From positions 248,001-312,000 of the forward strand of contig CAMDTW010000355.1 of assembly GCA_945910005.1 (NCBI GenBank): a stretch of DNA of 64,000 bases. The letters are read 5' to 3'. Made by a program: the position numbers and the translations under genes. The notes beneath the pieces were generated by a model. It had not been told where the DNA came from. It saw only the letters and a list, made by a program, of their open reading frames with translations, and made no database searches. The DNA comes from Isoperla grammatica (taxonomy: Eukaryota; Arthropoda; Insecta; Plecoptera; Perlodidae). Of the stretch, positions 9,574-21,146 are shown in pieces. Each line of letters opens with the position of its first letter. Within the stretch, counting starts at the first letter, position 1.

Positions 9574-9645
9574 GGTGGTAACGGGTCTCGAACCCCGGAC
9601 CTCTAAAACACTAGTCCACGACGCTACCGCGTACGCCATGCCTCA
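9574..9645 (-). pseudogene. tRNA-like element A
   Basis: Consensus-type element A with an intact B box and a seven-T downstream run. Confidence 0.55.
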
Positions 9646-9847
9646 CGATGGAAGTTGGATCGCTTAGACTGGTATAGATAACACACGGCTCTCAATGTAT
9701 GCATGTAAGGAAACATATATGGATTTACGAACAGAAGGTTTCATTGGATTTAAAAAATATCCATGAGAATACGATCTGATAATAAAACCGCCGCAAATTG
9801 AGATATAAATTATATAAATGTGTGAAATAGGTGGAAAAAAAAAAATG

Positions 9848-9919
9848 GGGGGTAATGGGTTTTGAACCCCAGACCTCAAGTATTCGAAGCTACGACGTTA
9901 CTGCGTACGCCGTGCCAGC
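9848..9919 (-). pseudogene. tRNA-like element B
   Basis: Consensus-type element B with CGA loop, followed by an uninterrupted T-run. Confidence 0.5.
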
Positions 9920-10094
9920 CGATAGAAATTGCCTCGCTTACACTGGTAAATAACACACTGCTCTCAATGTATGCAGGTATGAATCTCATTGTATCTCTAT
10001 TCATTCTTAGTGTAATTGTAACTCCAAATATAGATAGATTTCCAAAAAGAGGCTTTCATTGGATTTAAAAAATATCCAAGAATATGATCTGATC

Positions 10095-13000
10095 GCAAGT
10101 ATGAAGGTGTGACGAGAGCCACATTTTGGAGATTGTTAGGCGTTTTGATTGCAAAGAGGGCCGCATGTATGGTGGAGTGACGAGAGCCATATTGGGGAGA
10201 TTGTAAGGCGCTTGGATTGCAAAGAGGGCCGCAAGAATGGCGGAGTGGCAAGAGCCCACATCGGGGAGATTGTTAGGCGTTTTGATTGCAAAGAGGGCCG
10301 CAAGTATGGTGGAGTGACGAGAGACACATTGGGGAAATTGTTAGGCGCTTGGATTGCAAAAGAGGGCCGCGAGTATGGCGGAGTGACGAGAGCCACATTG
10401 GGGAGATGTTAGGCACTTGGATTGCAAAGAGGGCCGCAAGTATGGTGGAGTGCCGAGAGCCACATTGGGGAGATTGTAAGGCACTTGGATTGCAAAGAGG
10501 GCCGCAAGTTTGGCGGAGTGGCGAGAGCCACATTGGGGAGATGTAAGGCACTTGGATTGCAAAGAGGGCCGCAAGTATGGTGGAGTGCCGAGAGCCACAT
10601 TGGGGAGATTGTTAGGCGTCTTGATTGCAAAGAGGGCCGCAAGTATGGTGGAGTGACGAGAGCCATGATGGGGAGATTGTAAGGCGCTTGTATTGCAAAG
10701 AGGGCCGCAAGTATGGCGGAGTGACGAGAGTCACATCGGGGAGATTGTTAGGCGCTTGGATTAAAAAGAGGGCCGCAAGTATGGAGGTGTGACAAGAGCC
10801 AGATTGGGTAGATTGTTAGGCGTTTTGGTTGCAAAGAGGGCCGCAAGTATGACGGAGTGACGAGAGCCACTTTGGGGAGATTGTAAGGCGATTGTTAGGC
10901 GCTCTGATTGCAAAGAGGGCCGCGAGTATGGCGGTGTGACGATAGCCACATTGGGGAGATTGTAAGGCGCTTGGATTGCAAAGAGGGCCGCAAGAGTGAC
11001 GGAGTGAAAGTGCCACCTTAGGGAGATTGTAAGGCGCTTGGATTGCAAAGAGGGCCGCAAGTATGACGGTGTGACGAGAGCCACATTGGGGAGATTGTTA
11101 GGCGCTTGGATTGCAAAGAGGGCCGCAAGTCTAACGAAATGATGAGAGCAACACTGGGGAGATTGTAAAGCGCTTGGATTGAAAAGAGGGCCGCAAGTAT
11201 GGCGGTGTGACGAGAGCCACATTGGGGAGATTGTAAGGCGCTTTGATTGCAAAGAGGGCCGCAAGTATGGCGAAGTGGCGAAAGCCACATTAGGGAGATG
11301 TTAGGCACTTGGATTGCAAAGAGGGCCGCAAGTATGGTGGAGTGCCGAGAGCCACATTGGGGAGATTGTTAGGCGTTTTGATTGCAAACAGGGGCGCAAG
11401 TATGGTGGAGTGACGAGAGCCATATTGGGGAGATTGTAAGGCGCTTGGATTGCAAAGAGGGCCGCAAGTATGGCGGAGTGGCGAGAGCCACATTAGGGAG
11501 ATGTAAGGCACTTGGATTGCAAAGAGGGCCGCAAGTATGGTGGAGTGCCGAGAGCCACATTGGGGAGATTGTTAGGCGTCTTGATTGCAAAGAGGGCCGC
11601 AAGTATGGTGGAGTGACGAGAGCCATATTGGGGAGATTGCAAGGCGCTTGGATTGCAAAGAGGGCCGCAAGTATGGCGGAGTGTCGAGAGCCACATCGGG
11701 GAGATTGTTAGGCGCCTGGATTAAAAAGAGGGCCGCAAGTATGAGGGTGTGACGAGAGCCACATTGGGGAGATGGTTAGGCGTTTTGATTGCAAAGAGGG
11801 CCGCAAGTATGACGGTGTGACGAGAGCCATATTGGGGAGATTGTTAGGCGTTTTGATTGCAAAGAGGGCCGCAAGTATGACGGTGTGACGAGAGCCACAT
11901 TGGGGAGATTGTTAGGCGTTTTGATTGCAAAGAGGGCCGCAAGTATGGTGGAGTGACGAGAGCCATATTGGGGAGATTGTAAGGCGCTTGGATTGCAAAG
12001 AGGGCCGCAAGAGTGACGGAGTGAAAGTGCCACCTTGGGGAGAAGGTAAGGCGCTTGAATTGCAAAGAGGGCCGCAAGTATAGCGAAGTGGCGAGAGCCA
12101 CATTAGGGAGATGTTAGGCACTTGGATTGCAAAAAGGGCCGCAAGTATGGTGGAGTGATGAGAGCCACATTGGGGAGATTGTTAGGCGCTTGGATTGCAA
12201 AGAGGGCCGCAAGTATGACGGAGTGACGAGAGCCACATTGGGAAGTTTGTAAGGCGCCTGGATTGCAAAGAGGGCCGCAAGTATGGTGGAGTGACGAGAG
12301 CCACATTGGGGAGATTGTTAGGCGCTTGGATTGCAAAGAGGGCCGCAAGTATGACGGAGTAGCGAGAGCCACATTGGGGAGATGTTAGGCACTTTGATTG
12401 CAAAGAGGGCCGCAAGTATGGGGGAGTGCCGAGAGCCACATTGGGGAGATGTTAGGCACTTGGATTGCAAAAAGGGCCGCAAGTATGGTGGAGTGCCGAG
12501 AGCCACATTGGGGAGATTGTAAGGCGTTTTGATTGCAAAGAGGGCCGCAAGTATGGTGGAGTGACGAGAGCCATATTGGGGAGATTGTAAGGTGCTTGGA
12601 TTGCAAAGAGGGCCGCAAGTATGGCGGAGTGACGAGAGCCACATCGGGGAGATTGTTAGGCGCCTGGATTAAAAAGAGGGCCGCAAGTATGAGGGTGTGA
12701 CGAGAGCCACATTGGGGAGATTATTAGGCGTTTTGATTGCAAAGAGGGCCGCAAGTATGACGGTGTGACGAGAGCCACATCGGGGAGATTGTAAGGCGCT
12801 CAGATTGCAAAGAGGGCCGCAAGTATGACGGAGTGACGAGAGCCACATTAGGGAGATTGGAAGGCGATTGTAAGGCACTCTGATTGCAAAGAGGGCCGCG
12901 AGTATGGCGGTGTGACGAGAGCCACATTGGGGAGATTGTAAGGCGCTTGGATTTAAAAGAGGGCCGCAAGAGTGACGGAGTGAAAGTGCCACCTTGGGGA

Positions 13001-13628
13001 GATTGTAAGGCGCTTGGTTTGCAAAGAGGGCCGCAAGTATGACGGTGTGACGAGAGCCACATTGGGGAGATTGTTAGGCACTTGGATTGGCAAGAGGGCC
13101 GCAAGTCTAACGAAATGACGAGAGCAACACTGGGGAGATTGTAAAGCGCTTGGATTGAAAAGAGGGCCGCAAGTATGGCGGTGTGACGAGAGCCACATTG
13201 GGGAGATTGTAAGGCGCTTGGATTGCAAAGAGGGCCGCAAGTATGGCGAAGTGGCGAGAGCCACATTGGGGAGATGTTAGGCACTTGGATTGCAAAGAGG
13301 GCCGCAAGTATGGTGGAGTGCCGAGAGCCACATTGGGGAGATTGTTAGGCGTTTTGATTGCAAAGAGGGCCGCAAGTATGGTGGAGTGACGAGAGCCATA
13401 TTGGGGAGATTGTAAGGTGCTTGGATTGCAAAGAGGGCCGCAAGTATGGCGGAGTGACGTGAGCCACATCGGGGAGATTGTTAGGCGCCTGGATTAAAAA
13501 GAGGGGCCGCAAGTATGAAGGTGTGACGAGAGCCACATTGGGGAGATTGTTAGGCGTTTTGATTGCAAAGAGGGCCGCAAGTATGACGGTGTGACGAGAG
13601 CCACATTGGGGAGATTGTTAGGCGTTTT
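10095..13628. repeat. Satellite array block 5 (about 52 monomers)
   Basis: 10133-13628 repeats block 1 with a constant 10132-bp offset. By eye only a few single-base differences appear, such as CCATGATGGGG near 10673 for CCATATTGGGG and GACAAGAGCC near 10792 for GACGAGAGCC. The first part also matches 28029 onward. Confidence 0.97.
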
Positions 13629-13779
13629 ATTGTCAAGATAATTAACGAAAAAAAAATAAAAAAAATACAGAAACAAATTTGAACCACACGTTTTTTAGCT
13701 ACGAGCGCTTGAAAAAATAATTTCCCCTTAGTAAACCCTTCTCAACTTTGCTGCTCTGAATATGGAAGAAAAAAATCGT

Positions 13780-13851
13780 GGTGGTAACGGGTCTCGAACC
13801 CCGGACCTCTAAAACACTAGTCCACGACGCTACCGCGTACGCCATGCCTCA
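13780..13851 (-). pseudogene. tRNA-like element A
   Basis: Consensus-type element A. Confidence 0.55.
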
Positions 13852-14051
13852 CGATGGAAGTTGGATCGCTTAGACTGGTATAGATAACACACGGCTCTCA
13901 ATGTATGCATGTAACGAAACATATATGCATTTACGAACAGAAGGTTTCATTGGATTTAAAAAATATCCATGAGAATACGATCTGATAATAAAACCGCCGC
14001 AAATTGAGATATAAATTATATAAATGTGTGAAATAGGTGGAAAAAAAAATG

Positions 14052-14124
14052 GGGGGTAATGGGTTTTAAAACCCCAGACCTCAAGTATTCGAAGCTACGA
14101 CGTTACTGCGTACGCCGAGCCAGC
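14052..14124 (-). pseudogene. tRNA-like element B, one-base longer
   Basis: Same T-loop extra base and acceptor change as the copy at 3920, as expected from the 10.13-kb duplication. Confidence 0.45.
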
Positions 14125-14176
14125 CGATAGAAATTGCCTCGCTTACACTGGTAAATAACACACTGCTCTCAATGTA

Positions 14177-14222
14177 AGGTCCTCCTTTTTAAATCAGTTT
14201 TTATAACTGAATAGGATAGACA

Positions 14223-14258
<36 letters not shown>

Positions 14259-14261
14259 GTA
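14177..14261. mobile_element. 85-bp insertion with TAAA tail inside spacer 5
   Basis: Same element as at 4045-4133, including the flanking GTA duplication, but four bases shorter in the tail. It was copied by segmental duplication rather than inserted anew. Confidence 0.5.
14224..14258. repeat. TAAA microsatellite
   Basis: Tail of the insertion, one TAAA unit shorter than the tract at 4092-4130. Confidence 0.97.
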
Positions 14262-14384
14262 TGCAGGTATGAATCTCATTGTATCTCTATTCATTCTTAG
14301 TGTAATTGTAACTCCAAATATAGATAGATTTCCAAAAAGAAGCTTTCATTGGATTTAAAAAATATCCAAGAATATGATCTGATC

Positions 14385-15115
14385 GCAAGTATGAAGGTGT
14401 GACGAGAGCCACATTGGGGAGATTGTTAGGCGTTTTGATTGCAAAGAGGGCCGCAAGTATGGTGGAGTGACGAGAGCCATATTGGGGAGATTGTAAGGCG
14501 CTTGGATTGCAAAGAGGGCCGCAAGAATGGCGGAGTGGCGAGAGCCTACATCGGGGAGATTGTTAGGCACTTGGATTGCAAAGAGGGCCGCAAGTATGGT
14601 GGAGTGACGAGAGCCACATTGGGGAGATTGTTAGGCGCTTGGATTGCAAAGAGGGCCGCAAGTATGACGGAGTGGCGAGAGCCACATTGGGGAGATGTTA
14701 GGCACTTGGATTGCAAAGAGGGCCGCAAGTATGGGGGAGTGCCGAGAGCCACATTGGGGAGATGTTAGGCACTTGGATTGCAAAGAGGGCCTCAAGTATG
14801 GTGGAGTGCCGAGAGCCACATTGGGGAGATTGTTAGGCGTTTTGATTGCAAAGAGGGCCGCAAGTATGGTGGAGCGACGAGAGCCATATTGGGGAGATTG
14901 TAAGGCGCTTGGATTGCAAAGAGGGCCGCAAGTATGGCGGAGTGACGAGAGCCACATCGGGGAGATTGTTAGTGGTCTGGATTAAAAAGAGGGCCGCAAG
15001 TATGAAGGTGTGACGAGAGCCACATTGGGGAGATTGTTAGGCGTTTTGATTGCAAAGAGGGCCGCAAGTATGACGGTGTGACGAGAGCCACATTGGGGAG
15101 ATTGTTAGGCGTTTT
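14385..15115. repeat. Satellite array block 6 (about 11 monomers)
   Basis: Same length (731 bp) and monomer order as block 2. One visible difference is GAGAGCCTACATCG near 14541 for GAGAGCCCACATCG. Confidence 0.97.
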
Positions 15116-15266
15116 ATTGTCAAGATAATTAACGCAAAAAAAATAAAAAAAATACAGAAACAAATTTGAACCACACGTTTTTTAGCTACGAGCGCTTGAA
15201 AAAATAATTTCCCCTTAGTAAACCCTTCTCAACTTTGCTGCTCTGAATATGGAAGAAAAAAATCGT

Positions 15267-15338
15267 GGTGGTAACGGGTCTCGAACCCCGGACCTCTAAA
15301 ACACTAGTCCACGACGCTACCGCGTACGCCATGCCTCA
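15267..15338 (-). pseudogene. tRNA-like element A
   Basis: Normal 72-nt form; comparison with its paralogue at 5139 shows that the extra C there is private to copy 2. Confidence 0.55.
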
Positions 15339-15539
15339 CGATGGAAGTTGGATCGCTTAGACTGGTATAGATAACACACGGCTCTCAATGTATGCATGTA
15401 ACGAAACATATATGGATTTACGAACAGAAGGTTTCATTGGATTTGAAAAATATCCATGAGAATACGATCTGATAATAAAACCGCCGCAAATTGAGATATA
15501 AATTATATAAATGTGTGAAATAGGTGGAAAAAAAAAATG

Positions 15540-15611
15540 GGGGGTAATGGGTTTTGAACCCCAGACCTCAAGTATTCGAAGCTACGACGTTACTGCGTAC
15601 GCCGTGCCAGC
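15540..15611 (-). pseudogene. tRNA-like element B
   Basis: Consensus-type element B. Confidence 0.5.
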
Positions 15612-15786
15612 CGATAGAAATTGCCTCGCTTACACTGGTAAATAACACACTGCTCTCAATGTATGCAGGTATGAATCTCATTGTATCTCTATTCATTCTA
15701 AGTGTAATTGTAACTCCAAATATAGATAGATTTCCAAAAAGAGGCTTTCATTGGATTTAAAAAATATCCAAGAATATGATCTGATC

Positions 15787-17221
15787 GCAAGTATGAAGGT
15801 GTGACGAGAGCCACATTTTGGAGATTGTTAGGCGTTTTGATTGCAAAGAGGGCCGCATGTATGGTGGAGTGACGAGAGCCATATTGGGGAGATTGTAAGG
15901 CGCTTGGATTGCAAAGAGGGCCGCAAGAATGGCGGAGTGGCAAGAGCCCACATCGGGGAGATTGTTAGGCGTTTTGATTGCAAAGAGGGCCGCAAGTATG
16001 GTGGAGTGACGAGAGACACATTGGGGAAATTGTTAGGCGCTTGGATTGCAAAAGAGGGCCGCGAGTATGGCGGAGTGACGAGAGCCACATTGGGGAGATG
16101 TTAGGCACTTGGATTGCAAAGAGGGCCGCAAGTATGGTGGAGTGCCGAGAGCCACATTGGGGAGATTGTAAGGCACTTGGATTGCAAAGAGTTGGCCGCA
16201 AGTTTGGCGGAGTGGCGAGAGCCACATTGGGGAGATGTAAGGCACTTGGATTGCAAAGAGGGCCGCAAGTATGGTGGAGTGCCGAGAGCCACATTGGGGA
16301 GATTGTTAGGCGTCTTGATTGCAAAGAGGGCCGCAAGTATGGTGGAGTGACGAGAGCCATATTGGGGAGATTGTAAGGCGCTTGTATTGCAAAGAGGGCC
16401 GCAAGTATGGCGGAGTGACGAGAGTCACATCGGGGAGATTGTTAGGCGCTTGGATTAAAAAGAGGGCCGCAAGTATGAAGGTGTGACGAGAGCCAGATTG
16501 GGTAGATTGTTAGGCGTTTTGGTTGCAAAGAGGGCCGCAAGTATGACGGAGTGACGAGAGCCACTTTGGGGAGATTGTAAGGCGATTGTTAGGCGCTCTG
16601 ATTGCAAAGAGGGCCGCGAGTATGGCGGTGTGACGATAGCCACATTGGGGAGATTGTAAGGCGCTTGGATTGCAAAGAGGGCCGCAAGAGTGACGGAGTG
16701 AAAGTGCCACCTTAGGGAGATTGTAAGGCGCTTGGATTGCAAAGAGGGCCGCAAGTATGACGGTGTGACGAGAGCCACATTGGGGAGATTGTTAAGGCGC
16801 TTGGATTGCAAAGAGGGCCGCAAGTCTAACGAAATGACGAGAGCAACACTGGGGAGATTGTAAAGCGCTTGGATTGAAAAGAGGGCCGCAAGTATGGCGG
16901 TGTGACGAGAGCCACATTGGGGAGATTGTAAGGCGCTTTGATTGCAAAGAGGGCCGCAAGTATGACGGAGTTTCGGGAGCCACATTGGGGAGATTGTAAA
17001 GCGATTGTAAGGCGCTCTGATTGCAAAGAGGGCCGCGAGTATGGCGGTGTGACGAGAGCCACATTGGGGAGATTGTAAGGCGCTTGGATTGCAAAGAGGG
17101 CCGCAACAGTGACGTAGTGAAAGTGCCACCTTGGGGAGATTGTGAGGCGCTTGGATTGCAAAGAGGGCCGCAAGTATGACGGTGTGACGAGAGCCACATT
17201 GAGGAGATTGTTAGGCGTTTT
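15787..17221. repeat. Satellite array block 7 (about 21 monomers)
   Basis: Equal in length to block 3 (1435 bp) with a 10127-bp offset, including the AAAGAGTTGGCCGC and GATTGTTAAGGCG variants. Confidence 0.97.
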
Positions 17222-17371
17222 ATTGTCAAATAATTAACGCGAAAAAAATTAAAAAAATACAGAAACAAATTTGAACCACACGTTTTTTAGCTACGAGCGC
17301 TTGAAAAAATAATTTCCCCTTAGTAAACCCTTCTCAACTTTGCTGCTCTGAATATGGAAGAATAAAATCGT

Positions 17372-17443
17372 GGTGGTAACGGGTCTCGAACCCCGGACCT
17401 TTAAAACACTAGTCCACGACGCTACCGCGTACGCCATGCCTCA
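17372..17443 (-). pseudogene. tRNA-like element A, broken T-run
   Basis: Same interrupted T-run and CCTTTAAAAC change as the copy at 7245. Confidence 0.5.
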
Positions 17444-17643
17444 CGATGGAAGTAGGATCGCTTAGACTGGTTAGATAACACACGGCTCTCAATGTATGCA
17501 TGTAACGAAACATATATGGATTTACGAACAGAAGGTTTCATTGGATTTAAAAAATATGCATGAGAATACGATCTGATAATAAAACCGCCGCAAATTGAGA
17601 TATAAATTATATAAATGTGTGAAATAGGTGGAAAAAAAAAATG

Positions 17644-17715
17644 GGGGGTAATGGGTTTTGAACCCCAGACCTCAAGTATTCGAAGCTACGACGTTACCGC
17701 GTACGCCGTGCCAGC
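17644..17715 (-). pseudogene. tRNA-like element B, A-like D loop
   Basis: GTTACCGCG gives the D-loop bases found in element A (GCGG rather than GCAG on the minus strand), also seen at 34070. This could be conversion from A or retention of the older state. Confidence 0.5.
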
Positions 17716-17890
17716 CGATAGAAATTGCCTCGCTTACACTGATAATTAACACACTGCTCTCAATGTATGCAGGTATGAATCTCATTGTATCTCTATTCAT
17801 TCTTAGTGTAATTGTCACTCCAAATATAGGTAGATTTCCAAAAAGAGGCTTTCATTGGATTTAAAAAATATCCAAGAATATGATCTGATC

Positions 17891-19717
17891 GCAAGTATGA
17901 AGGTGTGACGAGAGCCACATTGGGGAGATTGTAAGGCGTTTTGATTGCAAAGATGGCCGCATGTATGGTGGAGTGACGAGAGCCATATTGGGGAGATTGT
18001 AAGGCGCTTGGATTGCAAAGAGGGCCGCAAGAATGGCGGAGTGGCGAGAGCCCACATCGGGGAGATTGTTAGGCGTTTTGATTGCAAAGAGGGCCGCAAG
18101 TATGGTGGAGTGACGAGAGACACATTGGGGAGATTGTAAGGAGCTTGGATTGCAAAAGGGGGCCGCGTGTATGGCGGAGTGACGAGAGCCACATTGGGGA
18201 GATGTTAGGCACTTGGATTGCAAATAGGGCCGCAAGTATGGTGGAGTGCCGAGAGCCACATTGGGGAGATTGTAAGGCGCTTGGATTGCAAAGAGGGCCG
18301 CAAGTATGGCGGAGTGGCGAGACCCACATTGGGGAGATGTTAGGCACTTGGATTGCAAAGAGGGCCGCAAGTATGGTGGAGTGCCGAGAGCCACATTGGG
18401 GAGATTGTTAGGCGTCTTGATTGCAAAGAGGGCCGCAAGTATGGTGGAGTGACGAGAGCCATATTGGGGAGATTGTATGGCGCTTGTATTGCAAAGAGGG
18501 CCGCAAGTATGGCGGAGTGACGAGAGTCACATCGAGGAGATTGTTAGGCGCTTGGATTAAAAAGAGGGCCGCAAGTATGAAGGTGTGACGAGAGCCAGAT
18601 TGGGGAGATTGTTAGGCGTTTTGATTGCAAAGAGGGCCGCAAGTATGACGGAGTGACGAGAGCCACATTGGGGAGATTGTAAGTCGATTGATAGGCGCTC
18701 TGATTGCAAAGAGGGCCGCGAGTATGGCGGTGTGACGAGAGCCACATTGGGGAGATTGTAAGGCGCTTGGATTGCAAAGAGGGCCGCAAGAGTGACGGAG
18801 TGAAAGTGCCACCTTAGGGAGATTGTAAGGCGCTTGGATTGCAAAGAGGGCCGCAAGTATGACGGTGTGACGAGAGCCACATTGGGGAGATTGTTAGGCG
18901 CTTGGATTGCGAAGAGGGCCGAAAGTCTAACGAAATGACGAGAGCCACATTGGGGAGATTGTAAGGCGCTGGGATTGCAAAGAGGGCCGCAAGTATGGCG
19001 AAGTGGCGAGAGCCACATTAGGGAGATGTTCGGCACTTGGATTGCAAAGAGGGCCGCAAGTATGGTGGAGTGATGAGAGCCACATTGGGGAGTTTGTAAG
19101 GCGCTTGGATTGCAAAGAGGGCCGCAAGTATGACGGAGTGACGAGAGCCACATTGGGGAGTTTGTTAGGCGCTTGGATTGCAAAGAAGGCCGCAAGTATG
19201 ACGGAATGACGAGAGCCACATTGGGGAGTTTGTAAGGCGCTTGGATTGCAAAGAGGGCCGCAGTTATGGTGGAGTGACGTGAGCCACATTGGGGAGATTG
19301 TTAGGCGCTTGGATTGCAAAGAGGGCCGCAAGTATGACGGAGTGGCGAGAGCCTCATTGGGGAGATGTTAGGCACTTGGATTGCACAGAGGGCCGCAAGT
19401 ATGGGGGATTGCCGAGAGCCACATTGGGGAGATGTTAGGCACTTGGATTGCAAAGAGGGCCGCAAGTATGGTGGAGTACCGAGAGCCACATTGGGGAGAT
19501 TGTTAGGCGTTTTGATTGCAAAGAGGGCCGCAAGTATGGTGGAGTGACGAGAGCCATATTGGGGAGATTGTAAGGCGCTTGGATTGCAAAGAGGGCCGCA
19601 AGTATGGCGGAGTGACGAGAGCCACATTGGGGAGATTGTTAGGCGTTTTGATTGCAAAGAGGGCCGCAAGTATGACGGTGTGACGAGAGCCACATTAGGG
19701 AGATTGTTAAGCGTTTT
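17891..19717. repeat. Satellite array block 8 (about 27 monomers)
   Basis: Starts like blocks 3 and 5 but ends with a monomer series carrying TTTGTTAGGCGC and AAAGAAGGCCGC (19090-19290), the type common from 24 kb onward. It lacks the usual GGATTAAAAAGAGG monomer before the spacer. Confidence 0.96.
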
Positions 19718-19868
19718 ATTGTCAAGATAATTAACGCAACAAAATTAAAAAAATACAGAAACAAATTTGAACCACACGTTTTTTTAGCTACGGGCGCTTG
19801 AAAAAATAATTTCCCCTTAGTAAACCCTTCTCAACTTTGCTGCTCTGAATATGGAAGAAAAAAATCGT

Positions 19869-19940
19869 GGTGGTAACGGGTCTCGAACCCCGGACCTCTA
19901 AAACACTAGTCCACGACGCTACCGCGTACGCCATGCCTCA
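19869..19940 (-). pseudogene. tRNA-like element A
   Basis: Consensus-type element A. Confidence 0.55.
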
Positions 19941-20141
19941 CGATGGAAGTTGGATCGCTTAGACTGGTATAGATAACACACGGCTCTCAATGTTTGCATG
20001 TAACGAAACATATATGGATTTACGAACAGAAGGTTTCATTGGATTTAAAAAAATATCCATGAGAATACGATCTGATAATAAAACCGCCGCAAATTGAGAT
20101 ATAAATTATATAAATGTGTGAAATAGGTGGAAAAAAAAATG

Positions 20142-20213
20142 GGGGGTAATGTGTTTTGAACCCCAGACCTCAAGTATTCGAAGCTACGACGTTACTGTGT
20201 ACGCCGTGCCAGC
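20142..20213 (-). pseudogene. tRNA-like element B, T stem weakened
   Basis: AATGTGTTTTG breaks a T-stem pair and GTTACTGTG alters the D loop, both private. Confidence 0.45.
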
Positions 20214-20388
20214 CGATAGAAATTGCCTCGCTTACACTGGTAAATAACACACTGCTCTCAATGTATGCAGGTATGAATCTCATTGTATCTCTATTCATTC
20301 TAAGTGTAATTGTAACTCCAAATATAGATAGATTTCCAAAAAGAGGCTTTCATTGGATTTAAAAAATATCCAAGAATATGATCTGATC

Positions 20389-20849
20389 GCGAGTATGAAG
20401 GTGTGACGAGAGCCACATTGGGGAGATTGTTCTGCGTTTTGATTGCAAAGAGGGCCGCAAGTATGGTGGAGTGACGAGAGCCATATTGGGGAGATTGTAA
20501 GGCGCTTGGATTGCAAAGAGGACCGCAAGAATGGCGGAGTGGCGAGAGCCCACATCGGGGAGATTGTTAGGCGTTTTGATTGCAAAGAGGGCCGCAAGTA
20601 TGGTGGAGTGCCGAGAGCCACATTGGGGAGATTGTTAGGCGTTTTGATTGCAAAGAGGGCCGCAAGTATGGTGGAGTGACGCAAGCCATATTGGGGAGAT
20701 TGTAAGGCGCTTGGATTGCAAAGAGGGCCGCAAGTATGGCGGAGTGGCGAGAGCCACATTGGGGAGATTGTTAGGCGTTTTGATGGCAAAGAGGGCCGCA
20801 AGTATGACGGTGTGACGATGGCCACATTGGGGAGATTGTTAGGCGTTTT
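20389..20849. repeat. Satellite array block 9 (about 7 monomers, shortest)
   Basis: Only 461 bp between two spacers. The variants are those that usually flank spacers, so the interior monomers appear to have been deleted. Confidence 0.96.
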
Positions 20850-21146
20850 ATTGTCAAGATAAATAACGCAAAAAAAATAAAAAAAATACAGAAACAAATT
20901 TGAACCACATTTTTTTTAGCTACGAGCGCTTGAAAAAATAATTTCCCCTTAGTAAACCCTTCTCAACTTTGCTGCTCTGAATATGGAAGAAAAAAATCGT
21001 GGTGGTAACGGGTCTCGAACCCCGGACCTCTAAAACACTAGTCCACGACGCTACCGCGTACGCCATGCCTCACGATGGAAGTTGGATCGCTTAGACTGGT
21101 ATAGATAACACACGGCTCTCAATGTATGCATGGAACGAAACATATA
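20850..21146. repeat. AT-rich spacer copy 9, truncated
   Basis: Only 297 bp: the sequence stops after CGAAACATATA and continues directly as GGCGTTTTGATTGC of a monomer. Half B and the end of half A are missing. The shared TA at the junction suggests a short-homology deletion or illegitimate crossover. The A-rich start has GATAAATAACGC and CACATTTTTTTTAG. Confidence 0.93.
21001..21072 (-). pseudogene. tRNA-like element A, unpaired copy
   Basis: Intact-looking element A in the truncated spacer. It is the only one without a partner B and without most of its upstream leader. Confidence 0.55.

Larger units (their letters stand above)
9423..10094. repeat. AT-rich spacer copy 4
   Basis: Full length. 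Private change GCATGTAAGGAAAC (others GTAACGAAAC). Nearly identical to copy 12 with a 17.93-kb offset. Confidence 0.93.
13629..14384. repeat. AT-rich spacer copy 5, with 85-bp insertion
   Basis: Paralogue of copy 1, with the same insertion at the same base and the same element B change. It differs by a microsatellite one unit shorter and ATATATGCATTTACG instead of ATATATGGATTTACG. Confidence 0.93.
15116..15786. repeat. AT-rich spacer copy 6
   Basis: Paralogue of copy 2, sharing GGATTTGAAAAA and CATTCTAAGTG but lacking its extra C. Confidence 0.93.
17222..17890. repeat. AT-rich spacer copy 7
   Basis: The left half equals copy 3. The right half is its own type (GTTACCGCG, ACTGATAATTAACAC, ATTGTCACTCC, ATATAGGTAGATT), so the 10.13-kb duplication ends inside this spacer at about 17640. 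Confidence 0.92.
19718..20388. repeat. AT-rich spacer copy 8
   Basis: Private changes include GCAACAAAATTAAA in the A-rich start, CTACGGGCGC, ATGTTTGCATG and the right edge GATCGCGAGTATG. Confidence 0.93.
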
